Source: Pseudoalteromonas arabiensis
GTDB taxonomy: Bacteria > Pseudomonadota > Gammaproteobacteria > Enterobacterales > Alteromonadaceae
Direction: 5' to 3'
Length of the DNA: 64,000 bases
Assembly (NCBI RefSeq): GCF_001550155.1
Contig: NZ_LRUF01000005.1
Location: 1-64,000, forward strand
Of the stretch, positions 35,522 through 46,467 are shown one piece after another. The notes below the pieces were generated by a model. It had not been told where the DNA came from. It saw only the letters and a list, made by a program, of their open reading frames with translations, and did no database searches. The position numbers and the translations under genes are program-made. Position 1 is the stretch's first letter, and each line of letters begins with the position of its first letter.

Positions 35522-36331
35522 CTAATTCATATAGGTTGCAGTAAACGTTGCCAATGGCTCGTTGCTATCATCAAGTAAAACTAATTGCTCACCATTAATT
35601 GAAAACTGTGCTGTTGATGCCAATAAGGCTGACATTGCAGCTTCAATATCCATTTGCTCTACACACATTTTTTTAGTGCTTGCGAGTGGGTTGAAAGTGA
35701 GCGTTTGTTGATTTACTTCATAGCTTCCTGAGAAGCTATTACACCCTAAGAAGCCGTGAGTTGAGCCATCATCTTTAAATTGAACAAAGGGTTCTTTTGT
35801 TTCAACGTTAACGGGCTCACCAGCAATTGTTACTGCTTTCCAGTAGGTGTTAGTTAATGTTACATCTGGCTTTTTAGCGGATACCTTAGAGACAGTGACT
35901 TTGTATACATCGTCCATTGCGTTTTCTGAAAATGGATTATTATGGGTTGTGCTGATGTAAAGCAACTGACCTTGGTTTTCTATGCGGGCACTGACGCTGT
36001 AACGGTGACGATCGGCAATTTTACTTTCGTCATATTCCAGTGCCACGTTATAAGGTGGAGCCCCATTTAATTGTACTTCCTGCTCACTGATCACATCCGC
36101 TTTTGCATCCATCTTCGATACATCGGCCAGCTGTACTTTTAGCACTGAGCCTGGTGGCAACATGCTACGATCTAAATAAGTCACCTGGGTATTGAGTGTT
36201 TTCATTGTTGATTGCTCAGCTTGCGGCTCAGCTGAATCTTCACTACAACCGCTTAATACTAAGCTGCTGCCTAATATCATTAAGCTACACAGTGAGGCAC
36301 GTTTAAAAGAGGAGAAGGTATCCGAAGCCAT
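35522..36331 (-). CDS. lipoprotein with YbaY-like and META domains
   Basis: The 269-residue protein has a signal with lipobox LSGC (Cys29). An YbaY-like beta domain follows (about 45-150: TQVTYLDRSMLPPGSVLKV). The C-terminal META/HslJ domain (about 155-265) has the marker LTNTYWKAVTIAGEPV, GFLGCNSFSGSYE and TKKMCVEQM. META proteins are linked to heat or drug stress resistance, but the molecular role is unclear. The two domains usually occur in separate proteins; fusions are known. It converges on rlmJ. Confidence 0.82.
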   Translation of the reverse strand: MASDTFSSFKRASLCSLMILGSSLVLSGCSEDSAEPQAEQSTMKTLNTQVTYLDRSMLPPGSVLKVQLADVSKMDAKADVISEQEVQLNGAPPYNVALEYDESKIADRHRYSVSARIENQGQLLYISTTHNNPFSENAMDDVYKVTVSKVSAKKPDVTLTNTYWKAVTIAGEPVNVETKEPFVQFKDDGSTHGFLGCNSFSGSYEVNQQTLTFNPLASTKKMCVEQMDIEAAMSALLASTAQFSINGEQLVLLDDSNEPLATFTATYMN

Positions 36332-36440
36332 GATGTTTTCCTTGCGTTTGGAGGACTATCTATTAAATAGCTTAAAATTCGCAGACTTAATCATAGCTTA
36401 ATTATATAAAAAATGGGCGCAAAGCCCATTTTATCAAGCG

Positions 36441-37007
36441 TTATTTTTTTACGTATTTAGTTAATATGACAATACGTTGGCCATCTACGCGCCCTTCAAT
36501 ATGTTCAGGGTTACTCGTTAAGCCGATATTTCTAACCGCCGTGCCGCGTTTAGCAACTAAACTACTGCCTTTAACATCAAGATCTTTGATAAGTGTGACA
36601 GTGTCACCCGCTTGAAGTACGACGCCGTTGCTATCGATATGTTTAATATCGTCATCTTCAGCAAGGGCCGTTTGCGCCCACTTTAGTGTGTCTTCTTCAA
36701 GGTAGATCATGTCGAGTGCATCTTGAGCCCAGCCGTTATCTGCCGCTAAGCGTTTTAGCATGCGATAGGCCACAACTTGTACTGCGGGTGTTTGACTCCA
36801 CATACTGTCGTTTAAGCAATGCCAATGATTTGCAGTAAGGTCGGTATTGTTTTCAATTTGATCTTTGCAGGTTTGGCAAACATAAATGCATTTATCAGAG
36901 TGAGCCTCTGTAACGGGTGGCACTTCGTAAACAGATAAATTATCAGTTGCTGTGCAAAGTTCACATTGGTTATTACTACGTTCAATAAGGGCTTGTTCAA
37001 TGCTCAT
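36441..37007 (-). CDS. PhnA-family zinc-ribbon protein
   Basis: The 188 residues include an N-terminal zinc ribbon (CELC near residue 15 and CQTC near residue 49) and a C-terminal PhnA/YjdM domain (about 120-185: DSNGVVLQAGDTVTLIKDLDVKGSS, RGTAVRNI, EGRVDGQRIVILTKYVKK). The family was named for a link to phosphonate use, but the true function is not established and there are no phosphonate genes here. The longer form with the middle segment VAYRMLKRLAAD is common in marine species. Confidence 0.85.
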   Translation of the reverse strand: MSIEQALIERSNNQCELCTATDNLSVYEVPPVTEAHSDKCIYVCQTCKDQIENNTDLTANHWHCLNDSMWSQTPAVQVVAYRMLKRLAADNGWAQDALDMIYLEEDTLKWAQTALAEDDDIKHIDSNGVVLQAGDTVTLIKDLDVKGSSLVAKRGTAVRNIGLTSNPEHIEGRVDGQRIVILTKYVKK

Positions 37008-37131
37008 GGGAGGCTCTTTTCAGTTTGGAAGACTAATGCCAATTGCTTTATTAAATGATCTATCTTAAAGCAAATCGCTAATAACAGCGCCCTAGTATAA
37101 CAAAACCGCAGTTAAAGCGGAATAACCTTGT

Positions 37132-37878
37132 TTAATGTAAGGGTATGGTTTTTGTGTACTTGCTAATAATGGCTTCGATAGTGCCCTCTTTTTTTAAACT
37201 ACGAATGGCTTCATTTATGGCAGGTAGCATGGCTTGATGCTCTGATCTAAGCCTTATTTGTAAGTAACCGTTCGAGTGCTGTGCACCAAATGCAATAGAG
37301 ATGTTCAATTTGTTTGCCCAGTACTTCGCACTGAGCTTATCGATAATAATGACCTCTATTCTATTCATTTTTAACGCTTTTATTAGTTCTTTTTCAGAAT
37401 GAAAGTCCACGCGCTTAAAACGTGTATCATCATAATAGTAATAACCAAGGACTGTTCCGACTGGTTGTTTATTGAGGTGGCTTAATTGTTGCCAGTTTTG
37501 GATATTTTCCTCAAGGCTAACGAGGTACTCTTCAATTGCGAATAAGTTCTCAGAATAACTAAATAGATCACTTTTTTGCTCCTGCTCACTTAGCCACGCA
37601 CGGCTGATAACATCAAAGTCAATATTGCCTAAATGAAGGTATTTAACCGTACGCTTAGCCGGTAACTCTATGTGCTTGGCTTTAATATTTGCGCGGGCAA
37701 GTATTTGTGCAATAACTTCAGGAAGAATGCCAGGATTACGTCTATTGTTTATGTAATAAGGGTAAAAATTTCCAGAGCCAGTCACATTATATTTTAACAC
37801 AGGAAGTTGCTTAGCCTGTGCTGTTTGTTCAGGGCTTAAAGAGAGTAAAAGCAAAAATAATGAGTAAGTTAGTCGCAA
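37132..37878 (-). CDS. periplasmic solute-binding protein, family 3-like
   Basis: A 248-residue protein with a signal peptide (cut after AQA) and the fold of amino-acid-type binding proteins (KYNVTGSGNFYPYY, then GILPEVIAQILARANIK, DFDVISRAWLSEQEQ, and the C-terminal SLKKEGTIEAIISKY). No transporter permease is adjacent, so it may be an orphan sensor or binding protein, as is frequent in Pseudoalteromonas and Shewanella. The only start that keeps the signal peptide is a TTG at 37878; an in-frame stop lies a few codons upstream. Confidence 0.75.
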   Translation of the reverse strand: MRLTYSLFLLLLSLSPEQTAQAKQLPVLKYNVTGSGNFYPYYINNRRNPGILPEVIAQILARANIKAKHIELPAKRTVKYLHLGNIDFDVISRAWLSEQEQKSDLFSYSENLFAIEEYLVSLEENIQNWQQLSHLNKQPVGTVLGYYYYDDTRFKRVDFHSEKELIKALKMNRIEVIIIDKLSAKYWANKLNISIAFGAQHSNGYLQIRLRSEHQAMLPAINEAIRSLKKEGTIEAIISKYTKTIPLH

Positions 37879-38003
37879 TGGGTTATATTAAAAGTTTGTC
37901 ATACACTGAGTGTGGTTGGATTTTTCTTGTTTGGCAAGAAAACAGCTTTCACTATACTAAGAACAATTGTAGTGTTGATTTTTACAATTAAGCGGGATGT
38001 AAA

Positions 38004-39290
38004 ATGTCAGAATTAAATATAGAAGGAAATAAGAGTCAGAGTGTGACTCAGTATATAGCTAGGCAACCGATATTTAATGCTGATAAAACTCTCTATGCCT
38101 ATGAGTTATTGTACAGAGAGTCAACTGACAACGTATTTCCTCAAGGTACAAGCGATGGTAAAGCGACGGGCCGGTTGTTTTTTAATGCGCTAATGTTAAT
38201 GGGATTAGAGAAACTTACGGGCTTCCAACCTGCATTTATCAACTTGTCTACCGATGCAATATTAGACGACTTTCCAAAGCTATTGCAGCCTCAAAGTGCA
38301 GTTATCGAAATAGTTGAGCGAACAACAAGCATTCCTCACGTTGCTAAACGCATAAAACAACTAAAAGAGGAAGGTTACTTTTTTGCTCTAGATGATTATG
38401 ACGGGGGCGAAAAATGGCAACCCATTTTACCGTTAATGGACTTTATTAAACTTGAAGTTGAACAGCCGGTCATCAAAACAAATATGATGATCAAAAAACT
38501 GAAACGTAGTTTTCCTAAAGCTAAAATTATTGTTGAGCGAATTGAAAGTTATGAAGAGTTTGAACAATTGAAAGCGGCAGGTTGTGATTTATTTCAAGGT
38601 TACTTTTTTGCTCGCCCTGAATTATTAACGTATGGGAATGTTGAGCCTTCAAAAGTTGCAGTGTTAGAACTATTAAATTGTACGGCTCAACCGAATATAG
38701 ACTTTTCTGCAGTACAAGAGCGGGTCGCAAAAGATTTAGGGCTGACAGCGCGTATACTAAAGTTAGTTAATGCACGTTCAAGCAGTGCCCAGCAGACTAT
38801 CAAATCTATTTCACAAGCTGTTATTTACTTGGGAGAAGACGCAATAAGACAATTTGTTCGCGTACTTGCTTTAAGTGAACTGGGTAATGATAAACCCTCA
38901 GAGCTGACAAAATTAGGGCTAATGCGTGCTAAATTCATAGCGTTAATGTTAGCGCCTGGTGGAAAAGAGCTGGCGGAGCAGGGCTATTTGGTCGGCATGC
39001 TATCTGTTTTAGACGCCATTTTGGATATGGAGATTGATCTTGTTGCAAAAGAGTTTTCATTAGGCTCAGAGTTGTCCAGTGCGCTGTTAAGCTTTAATGG
39101 TATGCTCGGCGGAACACTAAAACTTGTTAAAGCTGTAGAAGAAGAGCATTGGCAGCTAGCCGATGAATTACTTGTGATGATTCGTCCCGCGTCAAAAATG
39201 GATGTTGTCTATGATGCCATGTACGAATCAAGGGCCTATGCTGATGATGTATTTTCTGCGCTGTCCTTAGTTACTGACTCGGCTGGTTGA
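38004..39290 (+). CDS. EAL-HDOD signalling protein
   Basis: The 428 residues join an EAL domain (about 15-215) and a HDOD domain (about 215-410), the YuxH/CdgJ arrangement. The EAL part keeps ELLYR, the Asn in INLST, Glu in EIVERT, DD in FALDDYDGG and Lys in IKLEV. The loop after DD departs from DDFGTG (DDYDGG), so phosphodiesterase activity is doubtful and it may work by protein contact. The HDOD part shows LLNCTAQPNIDF and ISQAVIYLGEDAIRQFV. Related proteins affect motility. A GGGATG ribosome site precedes the ATG. Confidence 0.85.
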   Translation: MSELNIEGNKSQSVTQYIARQPIFNADKTLYAYELLYRESTDNVFPQGTSDGKATGRLFFNALMLMGLEKLTGFQPAFINLSTDAILDDFPKLLQPQSAVIEIVERTTSIPHVAKRIKQLKEEGYFFALDDYDGGEKWQPILPLMDFIKLEVEQPVIKTNMMIKKLKRSFPKAKIIVERIESYEEFEQLKAAGCDLFQGYFFARPELLTYGNVEPSKVAVLELLNCTAQPNIDFSAVQERVAKDLGLTARILKLVNARSSSAQQTIKSISQAVIYLGEDAIRQFVRVLALSELGNDKPSELTKLGLMRAKFIALMLAPGGKELAEQGYLVGMLSVLDAILDMEIDLVAKEFSLGSELSSALLSFNGMLGGTLKLVKAVEEEHWQLADELLVMIRPASKMDVVYDAMYESRAYADDVFSALSLVTDSAG

Positions 39291-39333
39291 GTTAGTTATC
39301 ATATCTAGCCTATTTATTTTTTGGTTAGTTAAG

Positions 39334-39948
39334 ATGCGTATTATACTCCCTGTTATTACCATTATTATTGCTTTAGCTTTGCTCATTCCTGGAATAACTC
39401 AGCCAGTGTTGACTTTAGAAGGTAAAATAAACAAGTCGGAGCTGGCTAAAACAGGTATTGAAATGATTGCCGACGAAGGCGACAGAAATACCCGTAGTGT
39501 ATTAATGATGGCATCCAGCATGTTAGGGCTTGATAAGCTTGAAGGTGAAATAGATGCCTACAAAAAAACACGCAGCATTTGGGGCACAGTGAATGAGCTT
39601 GCCAACAATAAAAATTATTTGGTGGCAGCACTGATTGCTGTGTTTTCAATTGTTATCCCCACATTAAAATTACTGATGCAGTTAGTTTATTGCTTTTTAC
39701 CAGCGAACAAACTTAAGTATTTACTTGGTCAACTAATACAGGGGTTAAGTAAATGGAGTATGGTTGATGTGTTTGTGATTGCATTGATTGTGGTCTATTT
39801 AGCTGGTAATGCCGATGGGCAAATGGGTGAGCTTATAAAAATGCACGCCGAATTAGGTGATGGTTTTTGGTATTTTACTGGCTATTGCCTGTTTGCTATT
39901 GCAGCAACTAGCAGCATAAAAATAGCTAAACCCTTGTCGAGCGCGTAA
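39334..39948 (+). CDS. PqiA-like membrane protein
   Basis: The 204 residues have an N-terminal membrane helix (3-20), a periplasmic part of about 70 residues, and three more helices with the PqiA signature PTLKLLMQLVYCF and SKWSMVDVFVIALIV. E. coli PqiA has two such modules; this is a single-module form. PqiA proteins work with MCE proteins in lipid transport across the envelope. No MCE gene is nearby. It begins 43 bases after the EAL-HDOD gene. Confidence 0.82.
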   Translation: MRIILPVITIIIALALLIPGITQPVLTLEGKINKSELAKTGIEMIADEGDRNTRSVLMMASSMLGLDKLEGEIDAYKKTRSIWGTVNELANNKNYLVAALIAVFSIVIPTLKLLMQLVYCFLPANKLKYLLGQLIQGLSKWSMVDVFVIALIVVYLAGNADGQMGELIKMHAELGDGFWYFTGYCLFAIAATSSIKIAKPLSSA

Positions 39949-39985
39949 ATTTCGGGCTACAATCTGGGCGGTTAATTTTTAAGGT

Positions 39986-40345
39986 ATGATGATGGCGCGA
40001 CTTTCAAGCTACTTATTGATAGTTATGATGCTGCTCACTTTTGTGGGTCAGTCAGTTGCGTCTGTTGCTATGGTGTGTGATATGCCACATGCCAGCATGC
40101 AAATGAACCATCATGCAAATATGAATGCCGACAGCGACATGAGCGAGATGGACTGTTGCCATGAAGATATCATGGACAACAGCGATTGTGCGTGTCCGTT
40201 CAATGCTTGTACAGCTCACTCACTCCTCCCTCTAAATAGCCTAGTTGTTAGTTCAATTAAGCAATCTGAAAAAGTCACCGTGTTAGGCGTAAACCAACTT
40301 AGCTTTCATATAAGCTCCTTATACCGTCCACCTATTACTGCTTAA
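39986..40345 (+). CDS. Met/His/Cys-rich exported protein, copper-associated
   Basis: The 119 residues start with a signal peptide (to about residue 27). The next 45 are unusually rich in Met, His, Cys and Asp (CDMPHASMQMNHHANMN, then MDCCHEDIMDN and CACPFNAC). Such clusters bind Cu(I) or Ag(I). The gene lies directly before a CusCBA-type efflux operon, which supports a periplasmic metal-binding or sensing role. Three ATG codons stand in a row at the start (39986-39994); any could be used. Similar small proteins precede czc/cus operons in related marine bacteria. Confidence 0.7.
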   Translation: MMMARLSSYLLIVMMLLTFVGQSVASVAMVCDMPHASMQMNHHANMNADSDMSEMDCCHEDIMDNSDCACPFNACTAHSLLPLNSLVVSSIKQSEKVTVLGVNQLSFHISSLYRPPITA

Positions 40346-40451
40346 GCAGGATAGGTCTGTCTAAAATTCAGCATCACGCTGCAAGAACACCTCATTCTGC
40401 ACCCTAAATCTATTGTTTTTTTACCATTATTTAAGATTTTTGGAGCATGTG

Positions 40452-41774
40452 ATGATTCACAGCAAATTGATTAAGGCGCTTTATCTAGGCGCAGTTTTGA
40501 TAACCTCAAGTTTAGTGAAAGCAGAGCCTTTGACACTCAATCAGGTGATTGATTATGCATTGACTCACGAGCCTTGGTTGCAGGCAAATAAATACCAGCA
40601 ACAGGCAATAGAAGCGCAAAGCATTGCTGCAGGTACCTTACCAGATCCGGTATTAACTGTTGGCCTAATGAACTTACCAACCGATGGCTTTGCCTTTGAC
40701 CAAGAAGGTATGACGCAATTCAAAGTGGGCTTATCACAACAATTTAGTCGTGGTGATAGTCTTGCCCTACAGCAGCAAGCATTACAGCAATCGGCTGAGC
40801 AATACCCTTGGCTTAGAGCTGACCGCCAAGCACAGGTTAAAGCCATTGTTAGCGAAGCATGGCTAAACGCCTACCGTGCACAAAAAAGCATTCAATTAAT
40901 CAACCAAGATAAAGCATTATTCAATCAACTCATTGATATAACAGAAGCAAGCTATGCCAATACACTTGGTGCGACTCGCCAGCAAGATATTATTCGCGCT
41001 CAGTTAGAGCTAACACGCCTTGAAGATAAGCTGGTGATGCTTGAGCAGCAGTTTGATAGTGCCAAAAAGCGACTGGCGCAATGGCTACCTATTGACATGC
41101 TAAATGGTGCAGTGAGTGATGAAAGTACCAAAGTGACCGCATTAATGCCTTATCAAGAGCTCGCCCCATCGGGTGTCACTGAAGTGTTGATGGGGCACCC
41201 AGCAATGATTGCTATTGAACATGCACTACGTGCTAAAAACACCCAAGTGCAAGTGGCGAAAGAAGCGTATAAACCTCAATTTGGTATGAATTTAGGCTAT
41301 GGCTATCGTGACGATACCCCGATGGGGGACTCTCGCGCTGACTTATTCTCAATTGGCGTTAGTGTTGATTTACCGCTATTTACCGACAACCGTCAAGATC
41401 AACACGTCAATGCTGCAATTGCCAGCGCAGAGGCGGTAAAAACCAACAAACTTATTACCTTACAAAAGCTGCAAGGACAGTACTTTAAAGAACTCAGTCA
41501 GTTGAGTCGACTCGCGAAGCGCAAAGCATTGTATCAACAACAGCTATTACCGCAAATGGCTGAGCAAGCTGAGGCAACACTTAATGCTTACACCCATGAT
41601 GATGGCGACTTTTCAGAAGTGATGCGTGCTCGCATCAGCGAACTAAACGCGAAAATAGATGCGTTAAATATTGAAGTCGATAAACAAATTACCCTCGCTC
41701 GCCTTAACTATTACGCAGCAGCAAAAGATAACCGCATAAATGCAGCACAAAGCCAAGGAGCTAGCAATGAATAA
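40452..41774 (+). CDS. outer-membrane efflux protein, TolC/CusC family
   Basis: The outer-membrane channel of the RND efflux set that follows. The 440 residues have a signal peptide (cut after VKA) and two OEP repeats with long helices (about 25-220 and 240-430). I start it at 40452, since GGAG lies seven bases before this ATG and the signal peptide then begins MIHSKLIKAL. No cysteine follows the signal, so unlike E. coli CusC it is probably not a lipoprotein. The stop overlaps the start of the adaptor gene by eight bases (ATGAATAA), which couples the two. Confidence 0.88.
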   Translation: MIHSKLIKALYLGAVLITSSLVKAEPLTLNQVIDYALTHEPWLQANKYQQQAIEAQSIAAGTLPDPVLTVGLMNLPTDGFAFDQEGMTQFKVGLSQQFSRGDSLALQQQALQQSAEQYPWLRADRQAQVKAIVSEAWLNAYRAQKSIQLINQDKALFNQLIDITEASYANTLGATRQQDIIRAQLELTRLEDKLVMLEQQFDSAKKRLAQWLPIDMLNGAVSDESTKVTALMPYQELAPSGVTEVLMGHPAMIAIEHALRAKNTQVQVAKEAYKPQFGMNLGYGYRDDTPMGDSRADLFSIGVSVDLPLFTDNRQDQHVNAAIASAEAVKTNKLITLQKLQGQYFKELSQLSRLAKRKALYQQQLLPQMAEQAEATLNAYTHDDGDFSEVMRARISELNAKIDALNIEVDKQITLARLNYYAAAKDNRINAAQSQGASNE

Positions 41775-43224
41775 CACAGTGAAATTAGTTGTCGCTTTGG
41801 CGGTCGGTGCAGCATTGGCAACGGCTGTAAATAAGCTTGCTGAGCCAGATCATGCACAAATGCCAAGCGCTGAGAAAAAACCACTATATTGGGTGGCACC
41901 TATGGACAGTAATTATCGCCGTGATGAACCAGGTTTATCACCGATGGGTATGGAATTAGTACCCGTTTATGAGGAACAAAGCAGCGCTGAAGACAGCCCA
42001 GGTACCGTGAGAATTTCTCCCGCGGTCGTTAATAACTTAGGAGTAAGAACAGCACCTGTGCGTTTTAAATCATTACAAACTACCGTTGATACGGTTGGCT
42101 ATGTGCAATACGACCAAGACCAACTCGTGCATATTCATCCTCGTGTTGAAGGCTGGATAGAAACCTTATATGTCAAAGCTGCGGGTGACCAAGTTAAGCA
42201 AGGCGAGCCTCTTTATACCTTGTATTCTCCACAACTTGTGAATGCACAAGAAGAACTACTGCTTGCCCTTAAACGTAACAACACGGTGCTTATTCGTGCT
42301 GCAAAAGCGCGTTTGGCATCACTGAATGTTTCAGACGATTTTATTGCACGATTAGAGCAAAGCCAAAAGGTTAGGCAAAACATTACCTTTTATGCCAAGC
42401 AAAGTGGCGTATTGGATGAGCTAAATATCCGCGAAGGTTTTTATGTGAAACCAGGCACAACCATGATGAGTATTGCTCACTTAGAAGAAGTATGGGTTGA
42501 AGCTGAAGTTTTTGAGCGTCAAGCAGGGCTTATTCATAAAGGCTTGCCAGTGACTATGACACTCGATTACTTACCAGGGCAACGCTGGCAGGGTAAGGTC
42601 GATTATATTTACCCAACCCTTGATGAGAAAAACCGTACCCTGCGTGTGCGCTTACGTTTTGCCAACCAAGATGGCTTACTAAAACCGAATATGTTTGCTG
42701 AAGTGAGTATTACCACCAAGCCAACTGAGCCGCAATTAGTCATCGCAAAAGAAGCGGTGATCCGTACGGGTAGCCAGGACCGTGTCGTGATTGATTTAGG
42801 CGAAGGGCGCTTTAAGTCAGTCGCTGTGACACTAGGTCGCAGTGATAATCATGACGTCGAAATTTTATCGGGCTTATTGAAAGACGATAACGTAGTGGTT
42901 TCAGCACAGTTCTTAATAGACTCAGAATCAAGCAAAAGCTCTGACTTTATGCGTATGCAAGAGCCTGATAGCGATAGCGCAATGGTGAACGGGGTTATCA
43001 ACAGCATTGACCGCGAAGCCAGAACTGCGGTGATCAGTCGTGAGGCTATCCCTAAGTGGGGCCGCGATGCCGCAACCATGGAGTTTCATTTTTCGCCGCG
43101 TATCGATATGTCTAGTTTGCAAAGCGATGATGAAGTGCATTTTACCTTTAAGTTAGTGGACGGTGAGTTTGTGATTTTTGACATCATGACCCTAAGCCAC
43201 CCTATGCAAGGAGAAATGCAATGA
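41767..43224 (+). CDS. cusB: CusB-type RND periplasmic adaptor
   Basis: The membrane-fusion adaptor between the inner-membrane pump and the outer channel. After an N-terminal membrane anchor (about 5-22) comes a heavy-metal-binding domain ([16 protein letters not shown] and [12 protein letters not shown], about 40-70). Barrel-sandwich, beta-barrel and helical hairpin parts follow. A C-terminal CusF-like segment (about 405-485: [31 protein letters not shown]) suggests that a copper chaperone domain is fused on. I start it at 41767, where GGAG precedes. It overlaps the pump gene by four bases. Confidence 0.9.
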   Translation: MNNTVKLVVALAVGAALATAVNKLAEPDHAQMPSAEKKPLYWVAPMDSNYRRDEPGLSPMGMELVPVYEEQSSAEDSPGTVRISPAVVNNLGVRTAPVRFKSLQTTVDTVGYVQYDQDQLVHIHPRVEGWIETLYVKAAGDQVKQGEPLYTLYSPQLVNAQEELLLALKRNNTVLIRAAKARLASLNVSDDFIARLEQSQKVRQNITFYAKQSGVLDELNIREGFYVKPGTTMMSIAHLEEVWVEAEVFERQAGLIHKGLPVTMTLDYLPGQRWQGKVDYIYPTLDEKNRTLRVRLRFANQDGLLKPNMFAEVSITTKPTEPQLVIAKEAVIRTGSQDRVVIDLGEGRFKSVAVTLGRSDNHDVEILSGLLKDDNVVVSAQFLIDSESSKSSDFMRMQEPDSDSAMVNGVINSIDREARTAVISREAIPKWGRDAATMEFHFSPRIDMSSLQSDDEVHFTFKLVDGEFVIFDIMTLSHPMQGEMQ

Positions 43225-46200
43225 TAGCTGCCGTGATCCGTTGGTCAGTCGGTAATCGCTTCTTTGTATTACTGCTGTCTTTAATGTTGGCGGGCTTTGG
43301 GATTTTTTCTTTAAAAAATACCCCAGTTGATGCCTTGCCTGACTTATCTGATGTACAGGTTATTGTAAAAACGTCTTACCCAGGACAAGCGCCACAAGTG
43401 GTGCAAGACCAAGTAACGTTTCCGATCACCACGGCGATGTTGTCGGTGCCTGGGGCTGAAACAGTAAGGGGTTTTTCGTTTTTTGGTGATTCTTACGTAT
43501 ACGTTATTTTTAATGAAGACACTGATCTTTACTGGGCCCGTAGTCGAGTACAAGAATATTTGAGTCAAGTAAGTGCTCGCTTACCTGATTCAGCAAGGCC
43601 CGAGCTTGGGCCTGATGCAACAGGGGTGGGTTGGATTTACCTGTATGCGCTAGTGGATAAAACCGGTAAGCACGATATTAGCCAGCTACGAAGTCTGCAA
43701 GATTGGTTTTTAAAGTTTGAACTGCAAACGGTACCAGGTGTATCAGAAGTGGCGTCTGTTGGCGGTATGGTTAAGCAGTATCAGGTTAATGTCGACCCCG
43801 ATAAATTGCGTGCTTATGGTATTCCGCTGAGTTTAATTCAAACAGCGATTAAGCAAGGTAACCAAGAGCGTGGTGCTTCTGTGGTCGAAATGGCAGAAGC
43901 AGAATACATGGTATCGAGCACAGGTTACATCAAAAGTGTCGCCGATTTAGAGGCTATTCCGCTGGGTACTAATGCCAATGGTACGCCATTGCAATTACGC
44001 GATGTTGCCGATATAAAACTTGGGCCGCAAATGCGCCGTGGTATTGCCGAACTAAACGGCGAAGGCGAAGTAACTGGTGGTGTGGTGGTGATGCGCTTTG
44101 GCGAAAACGCCGAAGCAACCATCAAACTAGTGAAAGAAAAGCTAGAGTCGCTCAAAAAAGGCCTGCCTGAGGGGGTTGAAATCATCCCTGTGTACGACCG
44201 TTCAAACCTAATTACCCAAGCACTTGATAACTTAAGCTCAAAGTTAATTGAAGAACTCATTGTCGTGGCCTTAGTGTGTGTGGTGTTTTTATTCCATATA
44301 CGCTCATCGATAGTAGCCATTATCACGCTGCCAATGGGCATTTTAACGGCGTTTGTGGTTATGTATTGGCAAGGTATAAACGCCAATATCATGTCGCTTG
44401 GCGGGATAGCAATTGCCATTGGTGCAATGACAGACGGTGCTATTGTGATGATCGAAAATATGCATAAGCATATGGAGAAAACCCCACTGACCGACGAAAA
44501 CCGTTGGCAAGTGGTGATGGGCTCAGCCGCAGAAGTCGGGCCCGCATTATTCTTTAGTTTATTAATTATCACCGTCAGCTTTATGCCCGTGTTTATTCTA
44601 GAAGCACAAGAAGGGCGTATGTTCTCGCCTCTGGCTTACACAAAAACCTATGCCATGGCGGCCTCGGCTGGTCTAGCGATTACATTGGTGCCGGTATTAA
44701 TGGGCTACTTTATTCGCGGTAAGGTTATTTCTGAGCAGAAAAACCCTGTGAACCGCCTATTGGTGGCGGCGTATAAACCCTTGTTAAATGCGGTGTTAAA
44801 AGCGCCGAAAACAACGCTAGTACTGGCCTTAGTGTTGGCTGTTATCGGTTTTTATCCAGTTAATAAAATTGGTAGTGAGTTTATTCCTCCTCTTGATGAG
44901 GGGGACTTGATGTACATGCCAACTACCTACCCAGGTATTTCAATTGGTAAGGCCCGTGAAATCTTACAGCAGACCGATAAGTTAATTGCCAGTGTGCCAG
45001 AGGTCGAATCGGTATTTGGTAAGGTTGGTCGTGCGGATACTGCGACAGACCCCGCGCCGCTCACCATGATCGAAACCTTTATTCAGTTAAAGCCAAAGTC
45101 ACAGTGGCGCGAGGGTATGACAACCGAAAAATTGAAAAAAGAGCTCGATAATCTGGTTAAGTTCCCAGGGCTCACCAATGCGTGGGTTATGCCCATCAAA
45201 ACCCGTATCGATATGCTTGCCACTGGGATTAAAACGCCTGTGGGGATCAAAGTGGCAGGGCCAAAACTGAGTGAAATTCAAAAAATCGGTGAGCAAATTG
45301 AAGTCATCTTAAAAGATTTACCGGGTACCGCTTCGGTTTATTCAGAGCGCGTTGCTGGTGGTCGCTACATCAAAGTCGATATCAACCGTGAGAAAGCAGC
45401 GCGATATGGTTTGAACATTGCTGATGTGCAACAGGTTGTTGCCACTGCTATCGGTGGTATGAATGTGACTGAAACCGTTGAAGGGCAAGAGCGTTACCCA
45501 GTTAACTTGCGTTATCCGCAAGATTATCGCGACTCGCCTGAAGAGCTTAAGTTGTTACCGATAGTGACACCAAACGGACAGCGTATCGCATTGGCTGACG
45601 TAGCCCATGTCTTTATTGAAGATGGTCCGCCGGGTATTAAAAGTGAAAATGCGCGCATCAATGGCTGGAGCTTAATTGATATTGAAGGCAGTGATATCGG
45701 CAGTTACGTTGAGCGTGCGCAACAAGCACTGCATCAGCAACTCGAGCTGCCAGCCGGTTATTCAATTACTTGGGCAGGGCAATACGAATATATGGAGCGT
45801 GCAAAAGCCAAACTTAGCTACGTCTTGCCATTAACCTTAGCGATAATTGTGGTGCTGCTATACCTCAATTTTAGAAGCTTTACTGAGGTGGCAATGATCA
45901 TGCTGACCTTACCGCTTGCGATGATAGGCGGTATTTGGCTGATGTATCTGGAAGGTTTTAACTTCTCTGTTGCTGTTGGAGTCGGCTTTATTGCGCTTGC
46001 GGGGGTTGCCGTTGAAATTGGCGTAATCATGCTGGTTTATCTCAATCAAGCTTATCAAGATGCCAAAGCGCAATCAGCACAGTTTACGGTGACAGAGCTG
46101 CGCCAAGCAATTATCAATGGTGCTGGCCTTCGGGTTAGACCTGTGATGATGACAGTGGCAACCATTATCATTGGTTTACTGCCAGTGCTGTATGGTACAG

Positions 46201-46325
46201 GAACGGGTAGCGAGGTGATGAGCCGAATAGCCGCGCCTATGGTCGGTGGTATGCTAAGTGCTGTTGTGTTAACGCTTTTAGTCTTGCCTGCGCTTTATTT
46301 TATATGGCGTAAACGACACCTATAA
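43221..46325 (+). CDS. cusA: CusA-type heavy-metal RND pump
   Basis: An inner-membrane proton-driven pump of 1034 residues with 12 helices and two large periplasmic loops. The HME subgroup is shown by [16 protein letters not shown] in helix 4. The segment [19 protein letters not shown] closely follows E. coli CusA, where its methionine binds Cu(I)/Ag(I), so monovalent metals are more likely than zinc or cobalt. Its ATG overlaps the cusB stop (ATGA). The preceding Met/His-rich gene fits a copper cassette. No metal-sensing regulator is found next to it. Confidence 0.92.
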   Translation: MIAAVIRWSVGNRFFVLLLSLMLAGFGIFSLKNTPVDALPDLSDVQVIVKTSYPGQAPQVVQDQVTFPITTAMLSVPGAETVRGFSFFGDSYVYVIFNEDTDLYWARSRVQEYLSQVSARLPDSARPELGPDATGVGWIYLYALVDKTGKHDISQLRSLQDWFLKFELQTVPGVSEVASVGGMVKQYQVNVDPDKLRAYGIPLSLIQTAIKQGNQERGASVVEMAEAEYMVSSTGYIKSVADLEAIPLGTNANGTPLQLRDVADIKLGPQMRRGIAELNGEGEVTGGVVVMRFGENAEATIKLVKEKLESLKKGLPEGVEIIPVYDRSNLITQALDNLSSKLIEELIVVALVCVVFLFHIRSSIVAIITLPMGILTAFVVMYWQGINANIMSLGGIAIAIGAMTDGAIVMIENMHKHMEKTPLTDENRWQVVMGSAAEVGPALFFSLLIITVSFMPVFILEAQEGRMFSPLAYTKTYAMAASAGLAITLVPVLMGYFIRGKVISEQKNPVNRLLVAAYKPLLNAVLKAPKTTLVLALVLAVIGFYPVNKIGSEFIPPLDEGDLMYMPTTYPGISIGKAREILQQTDKLIASVPEVESVFGKVGRADTATDPAPLTMIETFIQLKPKSQWREGMTTEKLKKELDNLVKFPGLTNAWVMPIKTRIDMLATGIKTPVGIKVAGPKLSEIQKIGEQIEVILKDLPGTASVYSERVAGGRYIKVDINREKAARYGLNIADVQQVVATAIGGMNVTETVEGQERYPVNLRYPQDYRDSPEELKLLPIVTPNGQRIALADVAHVFIEDGPPGIKSENARINGWSLIDIEGSDIGSYVERAQQALHQQLELPAGYSITWAGQYEYMERAKAKLSYVLPLTLAIIVVLLYLNFRSFTEVAMIMLTLPLAMIGGIWLMYLEGFNFSVAVGVGFIALAGVAVEIGVIMLVYLNQAYQDAKAQSAQFTVTELRQAIINGAGLRVRPVMMTVATIIIGLLPVLYGTGTGSEVMSRIAAPMVGGMLSAVVLTLLVLPALYFIWRKRHL

Positions 46326-46467
46326 ATTTTACAGTGGGTGTGTAACTTGTACGTTCTTCTTACTATAAGTTACATACCTTTATGTTTAAGGTTCTGATAT
46401 TAATTGAGTTTTTTGCTGGTGTGATTTATGCAATGTCTTATTAAATTGATTTTAGTAAGGAATGCAC

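Noticed and set aside
43925..44572. A 215-codon open frame on the minus strand
   Set aside because: It lies wholly inside cusA, has low-complexity composition (Thr, Ile, Ser) and no ribosome site; it mirrors the codon pattern of the real gene.
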